From assembly GCA_963575645.1 (NCBI GenBank), contig OY754476.1, positions 1,674,001 through 1,738,000 on the forward strand: 64,000 nt of DNA. The letters run 5' to 3'. Numbering within the stretch: position 1 is the stretch's first letter; each line of letters starts with the position of its first letter. The DNA is from Xanthostigma xanthostigma (taxonomy: Eukaryota > Arthropoda > Insecta > Raphidioptera > Raphidiidae). The position numbers and the translations under genes were made by a program. The notes beneath the pieces were generated by a model, which searched no databases, was not told the origin of the DNA, and saw only the letters and a list, made by a program, of their open reading frames with translations. Shown here piece after piece: positions 23,101-34,615 of this stretch.

Positions 23101-24114
23101 TACCGTTTTACCATAAAGCCAATGTTAAATATGCCTACTTTTGAAGTCATTTATTTATTTAAATAGTCGGGCAAACCCCCTAAAATTTTCAGAATTGGTT
23201 TAGACTTAGTCCAACTTCATATAAAAAAAATCAAGCCTTTTATTTAAAATTGCTTTGGTGCTCGTACTACCTTAAATATTACGTACATAATATTCTCCTT
23301 CGTATATCCATAATAGCGAAGGAAAAAGTTTTTTTAATTTGCGCATAAATACGAAATAGAAATTGTAATTGGTCCTTCCGTTACAAGGAAGTTCCTGTAT
23401 AATCATTGTATCACCAATTTCTGCATTTTGCACCCAAATTGGCAAAGTTTTTTCTAATTTCTTCAGTAGCGTTTCCCATTCTAAGCAAATAAATTGCTCG
23501 TACGAATCTAGATTCTTTTTTATCTTTATTTCTTGCTCGCGATTTATATAGGGTATTGCTTTACATATGCACTACAAAAAATAATTTAAATTATGAATAG
23601 AAATTCTTATGTTATCAAGTTCAAGGGATGACGCATATATTTGATACATTTATCAAATTAAATGATTAATAATAGTGTATGTACCTTATTAAAATCAAAC
23701 TTGTGTTTGCACAAAAACATTAACCCGCCCGCTTGAGCTGCAATTTGTTTTTTTGTGGCAAACGCATGGCGAGGAAAAACAGCGAATGTGTACATATTTC
23801 CAACGTATTCGTTTGCATCTCTTGTACGGTGAAATAAAGTTACACCTACTTGTAAGGGAACTATGTTTTCAACGTCCCCTTTTAATTTCAAATACCGTTC
23901 GCTGGCTGAATCAAGCAAACTAAAAGAGATTCAGTCTTTAAACAAAAAAACATACATAGATATTAGATTTGCAATGTACGAATTACCTGAAATTTGATTC
24001 TCGGCAAGAAAGACCGCTGAATTCACAATCAATAGCTATAATAGCTGCGTTGTTTATATGTTCCTCAAATTCTGGTAATATACTTGCAAAGTTATCAGTA
24101 GTAACATCAGGCAT
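20109..24114 (-). CDS. PNLDC1: PNLDC1/Trimmer-like 3'-5' exonuclease (partial)
   Basis: PARN-related (CAF1-family) DEDDh 3'-5' exoribonuclease. PNLDC1/Trimmer trims the 3' ends of pre-piRNAs on the mitochondrial surface. Firm exons, all phase-consistent: 24114-23987 (ATG at 24114), 23919-23685, 23571-23287, 22612-22010, 21156-21073, 20197-20109, giving 474 residues plus two bases. All catalytic motifs are present: IDCEFSGL (D29, E31), GHNMLMD (D266), and HNAGWDSYCTG (H357, D362). IYDTK (298) and PYINREQE are family landmarks. The last exons read KLDGLDPASRRPP and YMFGNCGYAEIKAC, the degenerate RRM-like region. The C-terminus, expected to carry a membrane anchor, is unresolved. Following the obvious next acceptor (CCCAG at 20053-20049) gives a stop after two codons in phase. 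One base out of phase it reads AIKHDYDATATSQSN, which looks homologous. PARN itself is the alternative, but motif spacing and the missing R3H domain favour PNLDC1. Confidence 0.85.
20219..20358. mobile_element. 140-bp foldback MITE, TA target
   Basis: TA on both sides (20217-20218, 20359-20360) with ends TGTCGCCGGGATATTGTCAA and its complement. Inside, CGTGATATTATAATTT / AAATTATAATATCACG and CGTGATATTGTAATTTCACT / AGTGAAATTACAATATCACG form two further inverted pairs. Intron 5 of the PNLDC1-like gene. Confidence 0.85.
20570..20760 (+). repeat. tRNA-derived SINE (Leu/Ser-like head)
   Basis: TGGTTAGCCGTGCGGTCTAA matches a pol III A box with a Leu/Ser-type D arm. GGGTTCTAATCCC at 20727-20739 matches a B box. 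The acceptor stem cannot be completed on the 5' side, so it is a SINE head rather than a working tRNA gene. It is preceded by a TATG microsatellite (20565-20582) and followed by an A-run. Intron 5 of the PNLDC1-like gene. Confidence 0.6.
20781..21066. mobile_element. Foldback MITE family D, copy 1
   Basis: Long arms (TAAGCTTAAAACAATAATGA...AATACTAGTATTATTGTG and complement) meet at a core GTGGGGCGCTTTGTTCCACA ... CATCGAGCGCCCCACGC. The same core and the outer arm (CGATATAAAGCGTGTTTTTT) occur at 43258-43497. The right end runs to within about 6 bp of the splice donor (21072-21067) of the PNLDC1-like exon 21156-21073. Confidence 0.8.
21301..21640 (+). repeat. Interspersed repeat family B, copy
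   Basis: Head AGCCGCTACCCGCCGCTCCG with AGATGAAACACAGCAGCGAC, as at 1741. It ends 'GGCCGTAACACACATACAAACCAATTTTACCTC' with a TATA-rich tail, a common 3' end for insect non-autonomous retroposons. Intron 4 of the PNLDC1-like gene. Confidence 0.5.
22723..23271. mobile_element. Large foldback MITE, TTAA target
   Basis: TTAA at 22719-22722 and 23272-23275, ends GGTAGTACGAGCG and CGCTCGTACTACC-like (one mismatch). Arms of about 200 bp fold around CCGTTGTGCCCGGCTAATTA ... TTGGGCACAACGG, with inner ATCTTTTTAATTAAATATC. The right arm carries about 90 extra bases (23110-23210) absent from the left. Intron 3 of the PNLDC1-like gene. Confidence 0.85.
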
Positions 24115-27100
24115 TTTTAAATTTAAAATAGATTATCGAAATGTATACAATTTCAAATTAACACACAACCTTACTTTAAAGTCGTTTTCTGTATTAACGA
24201 TTTTTTTTTCTTTTCCCGCTTTTTAAGATTTTTAATATGATCTCAAAAACTATAACTAGTGATGAATTCCCAATTATATATTATTAATTTGAAAGATTAC
24301 ATGTATTTTGAATAGTTGACCGAGCCAAAGAACGGAGCAAACTAAGAATTATCAGAATTATCGCAGATAATAAAATAAGCCGGGCAAGTAAAATATCGGG
24401 GGAAAGGGAGTAACAACTTAATTACTTACTAATACTGACATCTATTCAACCATGCTACTTACCTGTGATCCAAATTTTGCAGGTTTCTTCTTTAGTCATG
24501 ATTATGATGCCATCACGGTTACGATGTTACCTATTTTAGTACAAAATCGTGTCCATGGGGCACGCAGTCATGATCGTCGGGGCCGAGTTTTCAGGTTTCA
24601 TTATGAAAAACACCGGTGATTCTTTTTTTATCATAAAATGTCATGGAATTTGGCAAGTGGATCCCTGTCCACTGAAATATTTTGATAAATGCTTAACCCT
24701 TTACAACCGATTCTATACGGGCGTAACCAGAGCTGGATTAATCCTGTCCGGGCTCCTAGCCCCTAGGCAATGCAATCAGGTCTTTTCAAGTTGATAAAGG
24801 GATGTGAGTAACTTTTAGATGATCGACTCCAGGCATCCTGTTACTTCAATGTCTTATGTGATATTGTAACAACACGCTTACTTTGACTAGATGCTGCAGC
24901 ATCGCCTTACCTGACTCGTCATCAGCTTTAATGGTCTTAATGAATAGGTTATAGATAATTGATGATCCAGGTTTTTTGATGGGTCAGGAAAGAGAAATGA
25001 GACGTGACGTAGTTATTTAAATTTTATCTTGTTAAATGCAACAAACTCATAACCCTTCCTTTTGGCTTCGCCGTAGTTGGGTAAAAACTGCGGATGTCCC
25101 CGCGAGCTAATCTGTTGTCAAAATTCATGTGTTCATACGAACGTGCCGTAACTAGTTTTTTATGCGCCCGGCGCGAGCTTCAATAACTGCGCCCTTGAAA
25201 AATGCTACTAACTACCATGCAAGACCTAAAACTTGGTCCCTGATCTGGTCATTTCTGCGCTCTTTGCCTGGGCATCGCTGGAACTGCCTTAGCTACGGCA
25301 CTACATTTACTATTATATACGTATAAGGTGACAAAATTTTAGTGACGGAGTGTTTTAAAAATGCAAAATTAGAATTTATTTTTTACGAACTTGTAGGATG
25401 GCAATTTTCAGTTGGTGTGGAGCAGCAGGTAAATACGTACTTAGAATTTGAAAGAGAGGGGTGGGGGTCCAACTCGAAAGAGGCGGGAGAAAATTAAGCA
25501 CGATTTCGTACAAAATAAGATTCAAAACTTTTGAAAAACTGTTTTTATTAAGTAATCCATTACCCATAATGCACTTAATTTTTTCTTCTAGATCGATTCT
25601 TAGTGTGCAAGATTCTTAAATGAGTAGCGTCGGTTCTTACTGAGAAGGGTTGATTCTTCGTGATAATGGTCTGATAAACATGTCATATTAATCGGATTGG
25701 TAGTTTTTTTTAACTATTCAATATCATTTTTTATGTACCCTTGGTAGCGGTGTACGTTGATCAGGTACTGCAAATACTTGGATTCAAAAATGCAAAATTG
25801 TGCTTCAATAAAGATCTACGATTGTTAATTATGGTGTGCAGCTTCGGTCAAGGTTTCGATGTACAGTAAACTGGGTACCTCACACGTGTTGTAGTACGTA
25901 CGGTAGTCACGGAGATTGTCTTTGAACCGGTCACTATATTTTAGTGCTCGCTTACTGGCGTTGGTCAGTGATCATCGGTTCGGTGTTTTGTTTGGAGGTT
26001 TTATTCGTCAAATCCGATCAATTTAAATTATAAAACTGATATTAAAGTTGATTGTTCAATATGTACTTACTCAACTTACTGACTGACTGATTGGACTGTC
26101 TAGTGATTGGCAATGTGCTTTGAGAGTAACATTTGAATTATATTTTATAGTGCTTCATTTACTCGAAATTAAACTGCTTTACAATTGCGTGACAATCGAC
26201 TATTTTAAACTTAATAATAAGCGAAATAAAAACTGCGGACAAATTGAATAATAAAATAATATTAATTTTAAATCATTGCAACGGTTAAATTGTTTAATAC
26301 ATACCATAAATTATTATTTTTATATACCTACCTATAATTATAAATACCTCACATTCCACTAGTTAAAAAAAAGCAATATAAAACATAAAAAAATATTTAA
26401 ATTGTACTGGTTAGATATATTTCATATAATATTGTTATAATTTTGTGATATAGTGTTACAAACTGGCAACTGTATGTCATAATAAAAATTGTCTCATCTA
26501 TAAGGCACAGACAAATCTACAATGTAAGTTTTATTATTAATTATTTAAATTTTTAAATAACTTTTTGGATATTTTTTTAATATGAAATCACGGATGTTAT
26601 TAAATCCGGATCTAAAAAGTAGGTAAAACACCTTGGCCCAGAAGATTGACTTTTTTATGTTACATTACATTAAATAGCCTTTTGTTATATTATGTTAATT
26701 GGCATTTTTAATCAAAGTTTCACATCAAAGCTAATATGAATCGCACATCATTACTTAAATAAATAATTTTTTTAAGATAATTCTTTTATATTAAATCCAG
26801 TTCTAAACCTGCTAGGAAAAAGCTGTTGTTTACTTTTACTGGAACTTGAAATGTTTTTTTTTAATTTCGCAGTATTTCGCGCGAAAATAAGATCTAATAA
26901 TAAAAATCTTTTGGCATGTCTATTTATTTGTACATGAAGTCTAAAAATGACGACTCTTACACAGGTACCTAATTGAAATCGGGTACCCAGATTTCGAAAT
27001 TGAAAGTTTATAATCGGTATAGTATCGATTATTGACATTAAATAATGAAGGACCTAGTACCCGTTATCCAAAAATTAGATAGGTACTACGTATCTGATAT

Positions 27101-28376
27101 AATGATACATGATAGAATATTTAAACACCTATAACGTCTAAACAAAACGAGAGACTGGAGAACTGGCTTTAAATTGGAAACAGTGTGTCTTTTTTATAGA
27201 TACTTTAAATTTGAAAACGATAAATATGTCGTTTTCTGTGATTTTTAAATACCTTTATATCTTTTTCCAAATAAAACGACATGGTGAATCATAATATTTA
27301 CATATATAAAATGAGATTTTCGAGACATTGGTCGACAGATTGGATAATTCCAGGTTTCTAAGAAATACGAGACACCTTGTCGAAATGCGAAATTCCCCCT
27401 ATTAAATACGGGACAAATTATTTTTTTAAGATACGCCACTGTAAGGAACTTAGCAAAAGTCACGCCACAATGTGGTGTGACAGGTAAAATCGATAATAAA
27501 TGGTATACAAAAATAGTCAGTGGTGAGAAAGAGGAAGTTTCCTCAATAAAGGAAAAATAAACATTTTTAACTTTATTCAACTGCTTATTTCGAATAATAC
27601 GAGACATTTCTTTAAATCTGTTCGAAATTAAAAACGATTTTTTTAAAAATGTATTATCGTAGATTTGATATAATAAGAATAGCACATTCTTAAAAGTTTT
27701 CTGCTCCTTTATTGATTACATACTAGTAGACAAGACCTACGTACTCTTAAACCACGGAGGTTTTTTTTATTATAAAACCTAAAATATTCCACGACTAGTT
27801 AAAATTGGTACACGAATTTGATGGTACCTAATTGCGGAACAAGTTAACAACGGATCTACCGGCCAAACAGTAGCAAATGCCGAACGATCAAAAACAGGAC
27901 TTTAGCCCCTTCGGTCGTTCGACCAGTTAACTTCACAATGTTTTATTTTTATAAACATCAAAATTGATCAAAGTAACAAAAAACGTTGTATAGCCTCGTT
28001 TATAGAACCGGAAATACCCAGGAAGGATATTTAGAAATTACTGCAGGCAGCACGCGCTGCATACAGCCTATTACAATAATGTCATTATAAATCATAAAAA
28101 GGGGAACAGTATTAACAACGGTTGAGTTGAGGCCGTAATACAAATGCTATCTGATTAAACTCCTAAAGTTATTTCAGGTGAAACTGAACTTATTGAAGGT
28201 AGGGGTAAATATAACATTTCCCCAAAAATGTTCTGTAAAACAAACAAAATAACATTAATCGGTTCAGCCGTTTTCGCCTTATGGAATCACAGATCCATTA
28301 ACAAGCAGATCAAATACCTAACATTCTTTTTTTGAATCGAGAGTAAAAATTATTTAAAATCAAATGGGAAGCATGT
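24115..28376. other. Intergenic, one possible gene fragment
   Basis: The first 150 bases are the 5' flank of the PNLDC1-like gene on the minus strand. The rest is AT-rich with no supported gene, apart from the fragment at 24549-24721 and a degraded hAT-like end at 24730 (CAGAGCTGGATTAAT, compare 63216). From 25300 to 28370 I see nothing specific. Confidence 0.4.
24549..24721 (+). other. Unidentified protein-coding-like fragment
   Basis: The plus-strand frame reads MSMGHAVMIVGAEFSGFIMK then NTGDSFFIIKCHGIWQVD and CPLKYFDKC. It is more protein-like than its AT-rich surroundings. HAVMIVG followed some 12 residues later by KNT recalls the His and Asn segments of papain-type peptidases (HAV.IVGYG...W.VKNSWG). 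However, the tryptophan and glycine context is not conserved. The frame runs into a hAT-like end at 24730. Probably a remnant, with identity unknown. Confidence 0.25.
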
Positions 28377-28384
28377 GTCTATAA

Positions 28385-28673
28385 CAGCGGCGGGCAAATC
28401 TTTGATCGTCGGGCCACATTGCTGATGAAAATTTGACTGTGGGCCAAAAAGTTGGAGAGCAAAAAAAAAAACTTGAAAAACTTTGTCGCGGCACATTTGG
28501 AGAGCAAAAAAAAAGGTCCTTTCATTTCCGCAAATTTCCGCAACAAAAAGATCTTTTTTCGTCTGCTGTGGGTGGCCCTTGCTATTTTTATGCGCCATAA
28601 AATGCTTCGTGGGCCGGAAAAAGATCTACTGCGGGCCGGATCCGACCCGCGGGCCGCCATTTGCCCAGGCCTG
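28385..28673. mobile_element. hAT MITE (CAGGCCTGGGCAAATGGC type)
   Basis: Left end CAGCGGCGGGCAAATC; right end is the complement of CAGGCCTGGGCAAATGGCGG. Flanking 8-mers GTCTATAA (28377-28384) and GCTTATAA (28674-28681) match 6 of 8. The inner parts GGAGAGCAAAAAAAA and ATTTCCGCAA are duplicated. It shares its left half with 11235-11396. The overlapping open frames on both strands here are structural artefacts. Confidence 0.8.
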
Positions 28674-28681
28674 GCTTATAA

Positions 28682-31600
28682 CGAAACAGTATAAGTTACT
28701 TTTCATAGAGGATCAATTAACGGTTTCAAAAAAATTGTTTAAATATGAGAACGGTAATAAGATATATGGACGCCATATAGTAACTATTAGCCACAATTAA
28801 AAATCAATACTCTACAAGCGACATTCGCCTTCTACTAGTTCTAATAGTTAATAGTCTCCCGTTACAAAATATATAAGCATCAAATGTCTATATATGAATA
28901 ATGTAAAAATATGATAAAAATTGACACCATGTATTGTCGTATAAGTTCATAGAATCAAATGTAGCTATTATTATGTAATTATTTGTAGATAAATGGCTAT
29001 TAAGTTATTAACTATATGCGAATACTGGTTATACAGGAGAATCACAAGTCTTCTTTCACTCCAAACACATATTACATAACTAAATTTTATTCTCGTAGGC
29101 TTTAAAAGTGAAATAAAATAGTTATTTAAAAATTTAAATGTTTTAAACCTGTTGAAAGTTATGAAATACTTACTGATGCATCATTAATTATTGTCGGTTT
29201 TAATTAGAGCTAAGGAGAAATGGCTTGCAGATTTTGAAAAACATACCAAATTAGAATACAAATATATTAGAAATCGTGTCCATCGAGACAATTATTAATA
29301 AGAATCGCAGGATTGTGGACAAAAAGTTCTTTATTCAGTGTACGACGTTAGTTAATTAATGTTTATTTTCATAATTACTGTTTTAAATTTTCACATTAAT
29401 TGTACTTGAAAAAGTCTAAATTTATAGACGAAACGTCGTACACTGAATAAAGAACTTTTTGTCCACAATCCTGCGATTCTTATTAATAATTAGAATACAA
29501 ATTTAAATCTGGTTCTTCAGTTAAACTAAAAGCAAGTTGTTTATTGTAAGTTGGAAAAAATTGAAAAAATTTCGGAAAAAGTCTGAAATATATAGCTTTG
29601 TGTATTTTTATCTCATTTTTTTCTGAAAATTTCTGCTTTTTGGCACTCTGTGTTAATAGGCTAGAAGCGCCCAACAAACTTTGGGTTTCCAAACTGATTG
29701 AGACTGTATGAGACACAAAGTAGTGTGTGACGTGTGTTTTATACTAAGTTAACGCTGTGAATTCCTTGTATTTTCTGTATTTGATATCTCAGAAGATTAA
29801 ATTACGATTAGCACATTTCTTCGATTTTATTTTAAATGCAAAGAAGGTGATTAAATTCTTCAACTTTCATCACCACTTTCTTCATCTTAAAATGAATTTT
29901 TGTCTCCAGATGTCAGAGTTATAATTTATTAATGTATGTATGTGCAATTATATCGTAGACATTATTATTTAATTGAATTAAAGGAACGAGAAATGTTCAT
30001 TGCACCTTCTCACGCTCCTTTAATTTATCATTCATCAATAAAGATCGAGTCTGTCGATCTGTAACAGATCCTGATTAAGTACCTTAAATTAATCAATGGA
30101 CTTTTTCTAATATACAAAGTGTAAATGCTTGAATATAAAAAGGCTAACAAAAACATTTACTTTACCAACAATGAAAAGTTTTGTGATGATTTACCATGGA
30201 AAGATTATATCAAAATATGATACCTATGTGTATTTTTTGATCTGAACAATTAAAATATTCAAATGTGACATAATTTTAACTAGGTATGTATTGCTCCAGA
30301 TGTATTCAACATGAAAAAAATGATAAAACAAAGTATACGATTAATTTAAAAAAATCAAAATCTGATGAGTAGAAGCCGCTAAAATTTCTCAGATAAAAAA
30401 AAAACCGCCTTGTATTTTAAATAACATAAAATTATTGTTTGCATTGTACAGAGTGGACAGGAAAGATTATATTTCATAATATAACATAAACCTTCAATAT
30501 CTGAAATGTAGTGAGACATCCCCACTTAAATCTACCTATGTCTTCAGTACCTAAGTGTGGCGGTAGGACTACTATGAATGATATTATAACCTTGAGTTAT
30601 ACAATAGATGTCATTCGTCAGTCACTGTCTTGTCAGGACGTCGCGGTCAAATTTTGGTGCGCCTGAATAAATCAGTTGGAGTGTGATTTTTTTGGTTTTG
30701 TGAAATTTTGGAGGTTTAATAGACCCCAACACTTCTAAAGTCGTATGTATAACTCTTTAAATATATTTCAATTGTTATATTTTAACAAGTTTTTTAAATA
30801 AAACCCATTCATACATTCTTCATTTCACTCCTTACATATTATTATTGTGGTGGCAAAATGAGAGTTCGCCTTTTCAGAATTTTTGTCTATACTAACATCT
30901 CTCGAAACCGGCCTGACTGATTTTGATGAAATTTGATACACTATTAAAGTTCAATATAATTTTTACTTGGGTATATAAACCGACATTATCACGAGATAAT
31001 TTATGGACAATCCCCATTTTACGGGTACGAAACCCCACTCTAAAACTAAAAATAATTTAAAAGTATTAAAATCGGTAGTTTTTTGTGTTAGACCCTACCA
31101 GCTGCGGATATTATCTGCCTCAAGCTACCTTTAAAGTGTTCATTTCTTTAATTTTTCAGCAATAATATTAAAATACAAAATTTAATGTTTATGTAGTTAC
31201 CATTTTATATGCTAAGCTCTCAGTTATTAAATAAATCGGTTTTGTTTTTATAAACACATTTCGCTGGACACCCAGTATATGCACCCAAAGTTGACATAAA
31301 AATTCATAAATAAATGTCATTGACAAATAAAAAGTGAAATACAATATTTCCGTGTTTTCCAACGACAGTAATTTCCACAATTCCGTTGAATTGTGTGTAT
31401 AGCACTTGCAATTGTTTTTGCTCGCGGTCAATTGTTAGGGCTTTGATAGAAACCTGAGCGTATCCGGTTAAAAACTTAAAAATTGCAGTACCAAGTACTA
31501 AATTTTATCAGGATTGGTTCAGTTGATAGTATATTAAATACTCGAGTGATGATAGAATATAGATGTAGTAGAATTTAGATTATAGACGCTCGATAATGGA

Positions 31601-32619
31601 GCTTATTAGCATCTGTTGTCATCTAGCGATGCTGTTACAAACAGAAAATATTTGGTCTTCTCGTCTTGTGGGTATCATGATAATTCTAAGACAGATCAGT
31701 CCAATTATTTATTTTTTTCCTAAATAATCAATTGTATGTATGATGCTGCTATACCTTTTTTGGTTTTTAATAGAGTAAATATTCTGTTCTATTTGAGGGG
31801 AGGGGGATCTATAGACATTAGACATACATCACTTACGAAAGCTTACATTGTAAAGAATATTTTTTCGCGTCTATTTCTAAACTTCTAAACCACCCCTGTA
31901 TTGTGTATCACTAGTCACTACTAATTATATTGAAACCGTACTTACTATAGATTCTACGGAGTGTTGAAAAAAATTATATTATTTTGTTTAGGCTTGTAGC
32001 TCTCTGCTAGTTAATGTTTGTGTAAATAATTTATAATACTGATATTTTTATAATTATGATAGCATCCCACGTTCTGCATAGTACTTATCTAGACATTTTA
32101 TCGTTTAAAAAAAAATTGTTAAATATTATGTTGATAAGAATCAATTTGACTCCATGCAAATATCGTTTTGTTTATAAATTATAGGTACTAATCCTAGTTG
32201 CATTACATCATTTGTTGACTTGTTCATTCGAATTCCGGTGTATGATGTGGTGTAATTGATTCATGACAGTGATTCTCAACTTTTTTGTAGTCAAAAACGA
32301 ATCCGTCTAGGGGTTGATACAGCAGCGCCATAGTAAAATCAAATTAAGCACGTTAAGGCCTTTTGTAAAAATGACATGAGTAGCGCCATATATCCTTCTT
32401 TCACCATGGACTCCAAATTCTCCTTTAGTTAGGCACTCCAGAATTCCTAGATACGGCACTGGTCAACAGTACAACGTGAATTAATTTCATTGTAATTACA
32501 AAATAATCACAGGAACTATAACAGATAGATTAAAAGTAAAAATGCATTTTTAGCTGTGTTTTTGAGGAAAGTTCATTGTAAAATCAGAATTTTCGAGCTT
32601 TTGCTTCATTCATAAAAGA
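28682..32619. other. Intergenic, one inverted repeat
   Basis: No gene recognised. Contains the inverted repeat at 29290-29492. The stretch 30870-31070 (CTCGAAACCGGCCTGACTGA ... GATGAAATTTGATACAC) resembles the body of insect interspersed repeats. I see nothing definite elsewhere. Confidence 0.4.
29290..29492. repeat. Inverted repeat with a hammerhead-like core
   Basis: About 60-bp arms: 29290-29350 (ATTATTAATAAGAATCGCAG...TTCAGTGTACGACG) and 29436-29492 (its complement). The unique middle ends with CTTGAAAAAGTCTAAATTTA then TAGACGAAACGTCGTAC. GTCTA..TAGAC followed by GAAACG looks like stem II and the GAAA side of a hammerhead ribozyme. The expected CUGANGA is degraded to TTGAAAA. Such cores occur in Penelope-like elements, so this may be a remnant of one. 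Confidence 0.45.
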
Positions 32620-32620
32620 C

Positions 32621-33245
32621 TAGCGGTCCCGCCCGGTTTCACCCGGGTGAAAAAGAACGAATGGGGAAGGGAGGAGCATGAGTACGCACATTCATCTTAG
32701 TTTACCGAGATGAATGTTGTGTTCAAATTTCATGATGATCGGAGTTACCGTTCAAAAGTTTTTGTCGATAAAAAGCAGTACTTATTTAATTTTTTTTTCA
32801 CTAATATTTTTTTAAAGTAATTAAATAAAATTAAAATAAATTGAAATGTAAGCCTTAGAAGAGAGCAATGTAAAAAATAAAAAAAATAAAATAAAAGTAT
32901 ATTCGCCCAACGTGGGGCTCGAACCCACGACCCTGATATTGACAGTCGCATGCTATACGGATTGATCCACCTGAGGTTGTGTTCTCACAACGCTAATATG
33001 AGTATATCTAGTTAGTGCATTTCACATGAATAGAAGCTTATTTTTGAGATACATTTTGCAACATTTTTCATTTATGTCCGCTCCAATTAGTCTCGTAGCG
33101 TAATATTATATAGCCTATAGCCTTCCTCGATAAATGAGCTATCCAACAAAAATTTTTTTTTTCATTCAATTTGAACCAGTAGTTCCTGAGACTAGCGCGT
33201 TCAAACAAACAAACAAACTCTTCAGCTTTATATATTAGTATAGAT
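32621..33245 (+). repeat. Interspersed retroposon-like repeat, SINE inserted
   Basis: Head ACTAGCGGTCCCGCCCGGTT, 'TTCACCCGGGTGAAAAAG', tail 'TAGTTCCTGAGACTAGCGCG', then AAACAAACAAACTCTTCAGC and TATTAGTATAGAT. This head-to-tail arrangement is typical of a widespread insect non-autonomous retroposon family. A tRNA-like segment sits in the middle (32890-32990). Confidence 0.55.
32890..32990 (-). repeat. tRNA-derived SINE head inside another repeat
   Basis: On the minus strand GTGGGTTCGAGCCCCACGTT is a perfect B box within a T stem-loop. It is preceded by GGTGGATCAATCCGTATAGC and CATGCGACTGTCA, which resemble a D arm and anticodon stem. The 5' acceptor strand is not complementary, so it is a SINE head, not a tRNA gene. 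Confidence 0.55.
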
Positions 33246-33853
33246 TTAAGATATATGCCATGGCAAAAAATAGTCAAGGCTAAGGCTTGCGTATTTTGTG
33301 TACTCATTAAATTTAGCGTGGTGTTCTCTATTGAATTTAAAAGTATGTATATATTTTATCATAGTTTAATAATATTAGATGTGACATTGTAATAATTGTT
33401 TGTTCTGATTGTATTTAAATACGAAAAAATATAAACAGGTGACTTAATTTTATGAATTTGGGATCGTATTTTAAATTGTACCTGAACCAATTTAATTGAC
33501 GTACGTAAATTTTGGCGGGCGCCATATAGACCCCGCGGGCAGTGGGCACCGTATTAAAAACCACTAGCTTATAGATTCTACAAACCTTTTTACCTTTTGT
33601 TATAATTTGCTTGTATATACTATATACCTACAAATGATGAAAAATATAGATATTTAGTGTTGTGTGAATGTGGATTACACTTTTATTGTCAGATTCTCAA
33701 AAAATGTGTCTAAATAAATTTAAAAAATTGCATGCATGCAACTTAGAACACAACTAGCGCAGATGGGTGACTTTTTGAAAATGCTGTTAATGAAGACAGG
33801 CAATTTTTTGTTACAATAAACTCAATTCTAAAAATTTACTGATCTCTTTAGAA
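33246..33853. other. Intergenic, nothing recognised
   Basis: AT-rich. The short GC-rich piece 33512-33545 (GGCGGGCGCCATATAGACCC) may be a transposon end but has no partner that I can find. Confidence 0.35.
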
Positions 33854-34390
33854 CAGAGGTCCCCAAACTTTTTTTGTCTCGTAGACCACTTGCCATGTTT
33901 TTCGGTTTTGGGTAGACCCCCAGGTTATCTGATATTGATTTTTTGCAAATGTATTAATTTCAAATGTATTTTTGACAACCGGTATAGTGCTACTCACTTT
34001 GAACGATTTAAATTTATAACGGTAGTGAAATGTAGTGTGAAATGTTTAGTTTTATACATTTTTCAATTAGATTCAAATTAAACGAATCAAATTAAAATTT
34101 ACTTTCTGTTACATAAAATAACTAAGCAAAAAATAAATGCTTTTAGTGCGAGGGTTGAACCTGATGCTTTAATAAAAAATTTTCAACAGTTGGCACCAAT
34201 TTAGTTAGATTTAATCTTAAATCTCTTCGGTTAACGATGTCCAGTTTGTTTCTTTTTTTGTTAGGAGATTCACTATCGTTGACCCCTATTTTCATTTCAT
34301 GGACCCCCAATTTTTTTCCCGCTGACATGGACCCCTTGCAAGTTGTTGTCGACCCCTGTGGGTCGATATAGACCACTTTGGGAATCACTG
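33854..34390 (-). mobile_element. hAT deletion derivative E, copy 1
   Basis: One end is CAGAGGTCCCCAAACTTTTT (33854); the other is the complement of CAGTGATTCCCAAAGTGGTC (34390). Flanking 8-mers CTTTAGAA and GTTTAAAA match 6 of 8. The same element in the opposite orientation is at 62186-62711 with a perfect TSD. It retains the C-terminal codons of a hAT transposase. Confidence 0.88.
34143..34300 (-). pseudogene. hAT transposase C-terminus (copy 1)
   Basis: Reads GVNDSESPNKKRNKLDIV, then NRRDLRLNLTKL, and ends KHQVQPSH before the stop at 34143. Transposases of the ZBED5/SCAND3-type hAT lineage end 'LRL.LT...P....L...KQ.Q.SH', so this is the protein's extreme C-terminus kept in a deletion derivative. 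The rest of the transposase is missing. Confidence 0.7.
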
Positions 34391-34499
34391 GTTTAAAATA
34401 TCACTTCAAAAAAATTAATTAAGATCATTAATAGGTTTACAAATATTTGTTTTTTTTCGTAGTTAATATACATTATATGCAGTGGCGTAAGCTTAAAAA

Positions 34500-34615
34500 C
34501 AATACCCCCTCTGCACTGTTAATGTAAAATCCTTTCTTCTCGCGTAAAACTGTTACAGCTTTCCCGACGCTATTTTTAAAGTTAAAGGGTCAAATAGAAT
34601 CCCACTACTTAAGAC
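34500..34615 (+). repeat. Diverged half-copy of the 19579 MITE
   Basis: CCCCCTCTGCACTG...CTTTCTTCTCGCGTAAAA...TTTCCCGACGCTATTTTTAA, then GTTAAAGGGT. It follows the order of the left arm of 19579-19998 with about 70% identity. No second arm. Confidence 0.5.

Noticed and set aside
28350..28800. Four overlapping frames of 80-105 codons
   Set aside because: They are produced by the GC-rich inverted repeats of the hAT MITE at 28385-28673 and have no independent coding signal.
32890..32990. Possible functional tRNA gene on the minus strand
   Set aside because: The B box is perfect, but the 5' acceptor strand is not complementary and it sits inside another repeat.
34143..34388. 81-codon frame as a host gene
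   Set aside because: It lies entirely in a hAT derivative and matches a transposase C-terminus, with a second copy at 62290-62432.
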